The notes under the pieces were generated by a model that was not told the origin of the DNA, did not search any database, and saw only the letters and a program-made list of their open reading frames with translations. This document shows, piece by piece, positions 32,503 to 35,903 of a DNA stretch of 35,903 bases. The position numbers were made by a program, and so were the translations under genes. The stretch is from Bacteroidales bacterium (GTDB lineage Bacteria; Bacteroidota; Bacteroidia; Bacteroidales; VadinHA17). Positions within the stretch are counted from its first letter, which is position 1. The number at the start of each line of letters is the position of its first letter. The stretch is taken from contig SLNP01000093.1 in NCBI GenBank assembly GCA_007132995.1, forward strand, positions 1 to 35,903. The letters are read 5' to 3'.

Positions 32503-33741
32503 CTAATCCCTTTTCACATATGAGAGCAGCCTCTGCTCTCCTTCCAGCTTACGAAGTTTCGTTAAGTCCTGGGTAAACTCAAGAGTGCCGATATACTCCC
32601 CCTTTTCACCGCGCATTGCAAAGTACTCGATGTAGATGAAGCGCCCTCCGAAATTTATCCAGAATGCAGCACTATCCTCGCGACCGGCCTTGAAGTCACG
32701 CAGTATCTGCTCTACATTCCCAACACTTGAGGGTGGATGACACATACGCACATCACGACCTATTATAGCGCGACTGCGGGCAAATATCCTGTCGGGTCCA
32801 TGGCTGAAGAACTTTACCTTGTCATCCTTGTCAACATAGGTAATATCAATCGGCAATGTCTTGAAAAGTGCCTCCATTTCAACAATATCAAAACTTCCGG
32901 TCGACAGCCTGACCACTATATCATCACGCCCCTCTCTCTTCGCTTTCAGGTCAACTCCCTCCGGAATCCAGCTCTCCTGCGGATCATACAGGCAATACCC
33001 GTAATCCATTGTCTGCTCATATACCTGCCACCACTCTTCATCTGTCAGCTTATCCATACACATCGGGAAGAGTATCTCCTCCTCCTTCATAATCATGTCG
33101 TCAATAGCCTGCAGTGCCGGCTTAACGGAAAGGCTGAGAACCATTTCCAACTCATCTTTACCGAGTGTCGCTGCAGAAACGAGTGCCTTAATAGCAGCGC
33201 CTAGAAGCCCTCTAACCTCATCATGCTTACCCCACATCACCTTGGGTGGTCCGGTTATCCCCTTGCTCTCCAGAAACGGAAACACCAGGTACTCCTTACG
33301 CAGATAGTGTTTGTCAACATCCATAAGCTCGTTGAGTCCGGCCCTGATACGCAAAATGTAGAAACGCATCTCATTATCCATCACAGCGCTGAAGCCATCA
33401 ATAAGCTTGCGTACCTCATCAGCAACCCTTGTCAGTTCACGATTTTCCTTTCTGAATGTGTCGACCGGATGTCCGGGAGGTGCCGCTTTGGCCCCACCCT
33501 GATCGATAGATCCCTCCAGAACCGATGTGTGAATATCACAAAACTCCAGAATCTCCTCTGCCGGTAATCCCTCATCTATCAGCTCCTGCTCAACCTCCAC
33601 AACCTCATCGTAGGGTATAGACTTCAGAAGCTCCTGTAGTCTCTTCTTGACCTCTTCAGGGGCCTCACCCTTATGTAGTTGCAGGATCATATGTTTAAGC
33701 AGTTCCTTTCTCTTCTCCGAATTATTTATCAGCTCACTCAT
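32503..33741 (-). CDS. DUF438 / hemerythrin / PAS-domain protein
   Basis: A 412-residue cytoplasmic protein with three domains in order. DUF438 is at about 1-75. A hemerythrin-like helical bundle at about 91-240 has candidate di-iron ligands His91 (GHPVDTF), His145 and Glu150 (DKHYLRKEYLVFPF), His173-Asp174 (WGKHDEV) and Glu221-Glu222 (EEEILFPM). A PAS domain occupies about 290-400 (ITYVDKDDKVKFFSH to EYIGTLEFTQDL). The set suggests sensing or handling of oxygen or nitric oxide. It lies between the polyferredoxin and DUF1858 genes on one strand, with its own -7 box. Confidence 0.87.
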   Translation of the reverse strand: MSELINNSEKRKELLKHMILQLHKGEAPEEVKKRLQELLKSIPYDEVVEVEQELIDEGLPAEEILEFCDIHTSVLEGSIDQGGAKAAPPGHPVDTFRKENRELTRVADEVRKLIDGFSAVMDNEMRFYILRIRAGLNELMDVDKHYLRKEYLVFPFLESKGITGPPKVMWGKHDEVRGLLGAAIKALVSAATLGKDELEMVLSLSVKPALQAIDDMIMKEEEILFPMCMDKLTDEEWWQVYEQTMDYGYCLYDPQESWIPEGVDLKAKREGRDDIVVRLSTGSFDIVEMEALFKTLPIDITYVDKDDKVKFFSHGPDRIFARSRAIIGRDVRMCHPPSSVGNVEQILRDFKAGREDSAAFWINFGGRFIYIEYFAMRGEKGEYIGTLEFTQDLTKLRKLEGEQRLLSYVKRD

Positions 33742-33777
33742 ACATATATAGTTCTTCTGTTTTACTTTACTTCATCA

Positions 33778-33785
33778 CAAATATA
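33778..33785 (-). promoter_or_regulatory. Bacteroidota -7 element for the DUF438 gene
   Basis: On the minus strand TATATTTG, a perfect TAnnTTTG match ending 36 bases before the DUF438 start. It lies just past the polyferredoxin stop, so DUF438-DUF1858 can be expressed apart from that gene. Confidence 0.55.
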
Positions 33786-33798
33786 CCTTTTACATCGG

Positions 33799-34788
33799 CT
33801 AAATCCTCGCCAGTCCCAGGAAGAGGGTATGTACAGTAAGCACAATGGCCAGAAAAACTTTCCGTGACTTTTCGGGAGAGAGCGAAAATAGCTTGTACCC
33901 GATTGATCTCTCACCACAAACCGCCACACAATCACCGCAAAGAGTACAGGTCAAGCCCGGCTTGCCTCTCTCAATATCGGAGGAACCAAGGGCGTCGTAA
34001 TGACAGACAGCCGAGCAACGCATACAACCGTCGCAGCTCTTCGAGATGGTGAGAGAGAAGGGATTGACATGGCGAAGAATATTGACAACAGTACCTGCAG
34101 GACACCATGTGAGACAATGTACCATCATACCCCTGCGGCGCGACCAGATAAGCATAATTGCCACGCCTGCTACACCTGCTGATATTGCAGTTAAAGTTGC
34201 AACAACCGGCGATACCCCCGCAATCCTCAATGCTATAGCAATCACTATAGTAATGAATAGCACCGACCCCTTCTTGTACCACAGATGCTTAATGGCTGTT
34301 GGCCTCCCCCGGAAGGCCGCCGCCGTCGCATCAAAGGCTCCGAAATAGCAGAGGAAACTGCACCAAGAAGGGCCGGTAATTATGATGGTTGAGAGGAAGA
34401 GTATGGTCATAAAGCCGGCCTCACCACGGTAAACCGGACCCGCTACCAGTAGTGCCGGAACAGGTACATGAAGCTTTCCTGTCATCAGAAACAGAGAATC
34501 GACGGTCAATCCCAGCAGTAGCTGCGAAAAGAAGATAAGAGAGAACAGGATCCAGATTCGCCGGCGCCACAGAGCACTCAGCTCAGGTTGCTCTATTTTG
34601 CCGGTTATATAGAAGCCATAACCGGCTAGCAGGACCACCTGAAACCAACCACCTCCGCTAAACAGCCTCTCCGCCAACAGAAGTGGCGTACCTCCTCTGG
34701 TCTGTATGACCGAAAGAACTGTAAGGGTGGCAACAGCGACAATAACCGGTAAAAGATATCTGTTGTTGCAGGAAGTACGGAAAGCCAT
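33799..34788 (-). CDS. NapH/CcoG-like membrane 4Fe-4S polyferredoxin
   Basis: A 329-residue membrane protein with about five helices (near 12-28, 48-62, 78-98, 124-139 and 175-213). Two CxxxC motifs at membrane borders (Cys143/Cys147 in WCSFLCYFG and Cys225/Cys229 in CLTWCPAG) are the hallmark of NapH/NosR/CcoG-type proteins. Two C-terminal 4Fe-4S motifs follow: Cys252, 255, 258, 262 and Cys281, 284, 287, 291. Such proteins pass electrons from quinol to periplasmic or cytoplasmic partners. No nap, nos or cco genes are adjacent, so the partner is unknown; the DUF438-hemerythrin gene 57 bases downstream suggests a nitrogen-oxide or oxygen-linked redox role. Confidence 0.85.
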   Translation of the reverse strand: MAFRTSCNNRYLLPVIVAVATLTVLSVIQTRGGTPLLLAERLFSGGGWFQVVLLAGYGFYITGKIEQPELSALWRRRIWILFSLIFFSQLLLGLTVDSLFLMTGKLHVPVPALLVAGPVYRGEAGFMTILFLSTIIITGPSWCSFLCYFGAFDATAAAFRGRPTAIKHLWYKKGSVLFITIVIAIALRIAGVSPVVATLTAISAGVAGVAIMLIWSRRRGMMVHCLTWCPAGTVVNILRHVNPFSLTISKSCDGCMRCSAVCHYDALGSSDIERGKPGLTCTLCGDCVAVCGERSIGYKLFSLSPEKSRKVFLAIVLTVHTLFLGLARI

Positions 34789-34887
34789 GCAGCACCTGAA
34801 TTAACAACTGTTCCTAATGACAGTGCAATGTAAATTTAAGGCTCAGCAAAGGGGAGCTAAAGTGATAAAAACGACTCTTGTTCTCTT

Positions 34888-34917
34888 GCCCGGTAATGGT
34901 ATGAGATATTAACGGGC
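34888..34917 (-). terminator. Hairpin at the end of the WG-repeat gene
   Basis: GCCCGGTAAT (34888-34897) pairs with ATTAACGGGC (34908-34917) with one mismatch; the stem includes the stop codon. A T5 run comes only about 20 bases later on the minus strand, so termination here is uncertain. Confidence 0.4.
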
Positions 34918-35903
34918 ATCTTGATGGTTTAGGTAGCTGTCAATATCTATTTCCGAAATAGTACGATATTTTACCGGCACAACCTCTTTACCCTGTGTGT
35001 TGATGTATCCATACCTGTTGCCCTTTTTCACCACGGCTAACATGCCTGCCGGATTCACAGGCGGGGGATAGTAGGTGCTGGTGGGACCAAATCTTTCGGT
35101 CCATGTAATTTTTATGAAAGGCAATCTTAGCGTTCTGGTCACCACCCTGTCGACCGATCCGGTAGTCTGGACAGTCCCTTTTGAGGGAGTTACGGCTGAG
35201 CGGTAATGGGTGAATTTTCCTATTGAATCGTACTCTGCCTTTACTGTAACTTTGCCCGAGCTGTTCACAACTCCATACTTGTCGCCACTCTTTACAAGAG
35301 CCATCGACTGCCCTGCAGTGCCTATTCTCTCTACTTTGTCAAATTGTGGCTCAAGTATGATATTGCCGGAGCTGCTTACCACTCCCTGCTTACCACCTCT
35401 TACAATGACAGCACTCGTTGGAGAGAAACTCCCTGGTTTTCTTATCTCATCATATTCGGGTTTGATAAGCATATTTCCCGAGTTGCTAATAACTCCTTTC
35501 TTGCCATTTTTAACCACAATAGCAGAGTTTGGAGTGAAAGTGCCAGATCTTTTTATCTCATCATATTCAGGCCTGATAAGCATATTTCCCGAGTTGCTAA
35601 TAACTCCTTTCTTGCCATCTTTAACCACAATAGCAGAGTTTGGAGCGAAAGTGCCGGATCTTTTAATCTCATCATATTCGGGTCTGATAAGTATATTCCC
35701 CGAGCTGCTAATAACTCCTTTCTTGCCATCTTTAACCACAATAGCAGAGTTTGGAGCGAAAGTGCCGGATCTTATTGGCTCATCATATTGGGGCTCAGCG
35801 ATTATCGATCCAGCAAGTGATATGGCACCCCATTTCCCATCTTTTACGATGAGGGCTCCATTAGATGAGAAACCTCCCTGTTTCCCGATGCTGTCATATT
35901 CGA
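34909..35903 (-). CDS. WG-repeat protein (5' partial)
   Basis: The frame is open from the window end to the stop at 34909, about 330 residues, so the N-terminus is missing and the GTG at 35739 is not a start. The protein is made of WG-type repeats of about 37 residues, each with a G-K-x-G-V-I-S or related turn (GKWGAIS, GKKGVIS three times, GKQGVVS, DKYGVVN, NRYGYIN) followed by a strand and P-x-Y/F-D. WG repeats form beta-rich scaffolds in secreted and cytoplasmic proteins of Bacteroidota. A segment of about 60 residues near the C-terminus interrupts the array, and the last unit ends in VPVKYRTISEIDIDSYL. No function can be assigned. Confidence 0.85.
   Translation of the reverse strand, partial: EYDSIGKQGGFSSNGALIVKDGKWGAISLAGSIIAEPQYDEPIRSGTFAPNSAIVVKDGKKGVISSSGNILIRPEYDEIKRSGTFAPNSAIVVKDGKKGVISNSGNMLIRPEYDEIKRSGTFTPNSAIVVKNGKKGVISNSGNMLIKPEYDEIRKPGSFSPTSAVIVRGGKQGVVSSSGNIILEPQFDKVERIGTAGQSMALVKSGDKYGVVNSSGKVTVKAEYDSIGKFTHYRSAVTPSKGTVQTTGSVDRVVTRTLRLPFIKITWTERFGPTSTYYPPPVNPAGMLAVVKKGNRYGYINTQGKEVVPVKYRTISEIDIDSYLNHQDAR
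35448..35780. repeat. Three nearly identical 111-bp tandem repeats in the WG gene
   Basis: Units at 35448-35558, 35559-35669 and 35670-35780 differ at only a few positions, far less than the other WG repeats in the same gene. Each is 37 codons, so gain or loss keeps the frame. This marks recent expansion or gene conversion. Confidence 0.92.

Noticed and set aside
1..35903. CRISPR array, phage or insertion sequence
   Set aside because: No regularly spaced identical repeats with unique spacers, no transposase or integrase, and no phage structural genes were found. The tandem repeats present are heptamer, 12-bp and 111-bp arrays without spacers.

Overview
The window reads as a stretch of Bacteroidota chromosome, most likely Bacteroidales or Marinilabiliales. 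The evidence is a gliding-motility-type (type IX secretion) C-terminal domain on an SprB-repeat protein, an adjacent PorP/SprF protein, a fused RibBA, and repeated TAnnTTTG promoter elements in place of a sigma-70 TATAAT box. Most genes are conserved housekeeping genes. I see no phage, insertion sequence or CRISPR array.

Layout. 1-3829 (+): 3' end of an SprB-like adhesin, a PorP/SprF protein, and a secreted endonuclease/exonuclease/phosphatase protein. 3795-5237 (-): CCA-adding enzyme. 5386-5909 (+): thioredoxin and a terminator. 5984-10619 (-): xseB, xseA, a MORN/YwqK protein and dnaK. 10921-12483 (+): panB and an RluA-type pseudouridine synthase. 12667-15172 (+): a histidine kinase/response regulator pair behind four helically phased GTTAA repeats. 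15191-17885: cytidine deaminase (-), a LysM glucosaminidase lipoprotein (+), fmt (-). 18257-21765: a DUF4405 membrane protein (+), ribBA and an LptF/LptG permease (both -). 21904-25621 (+): NhaC antiporter, PatB/MalY lyase, AI-2E-family permease. 25691-27157 (-): sodium-dependent SNF-family transporter. 27545-29593 (+): a compact operon of TM2, DUF2752 and DUF4870-like membrane proteins plus an M48 metalloprotease. 29720-30919 (+): exported TPR protein. 31001-31312: hairpin-rich non-coding block and tRNA-Met(CAU). 31476-31859 (+): START-like protein. 31877-34788 (-): DUF1858/DUF2249, DUF438-hemerythrin-PAS and polyferredoxin proteins. 34909-35903 (-): WG-repeat protein cut by the window end.

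Connections. The tRNA lacks an encoded CCA, so it depends on an enzyme such as the one at 3795-5237. The kinase/regulator pair probably controls its own promoter. The TM2-DUF2752-DUF4870-M48 operon is the best candidate here for an uncharacterised system. The DUF1858, DUF438 and polyferredoxin genes look like a redox or nitric-oxide/oxygen sensing group. Thirteen perfect TAnnTTTG boxes sit upstream of genes in the correct orientation, and three lie so close to the start codon that leaderless mRNAs are likely.
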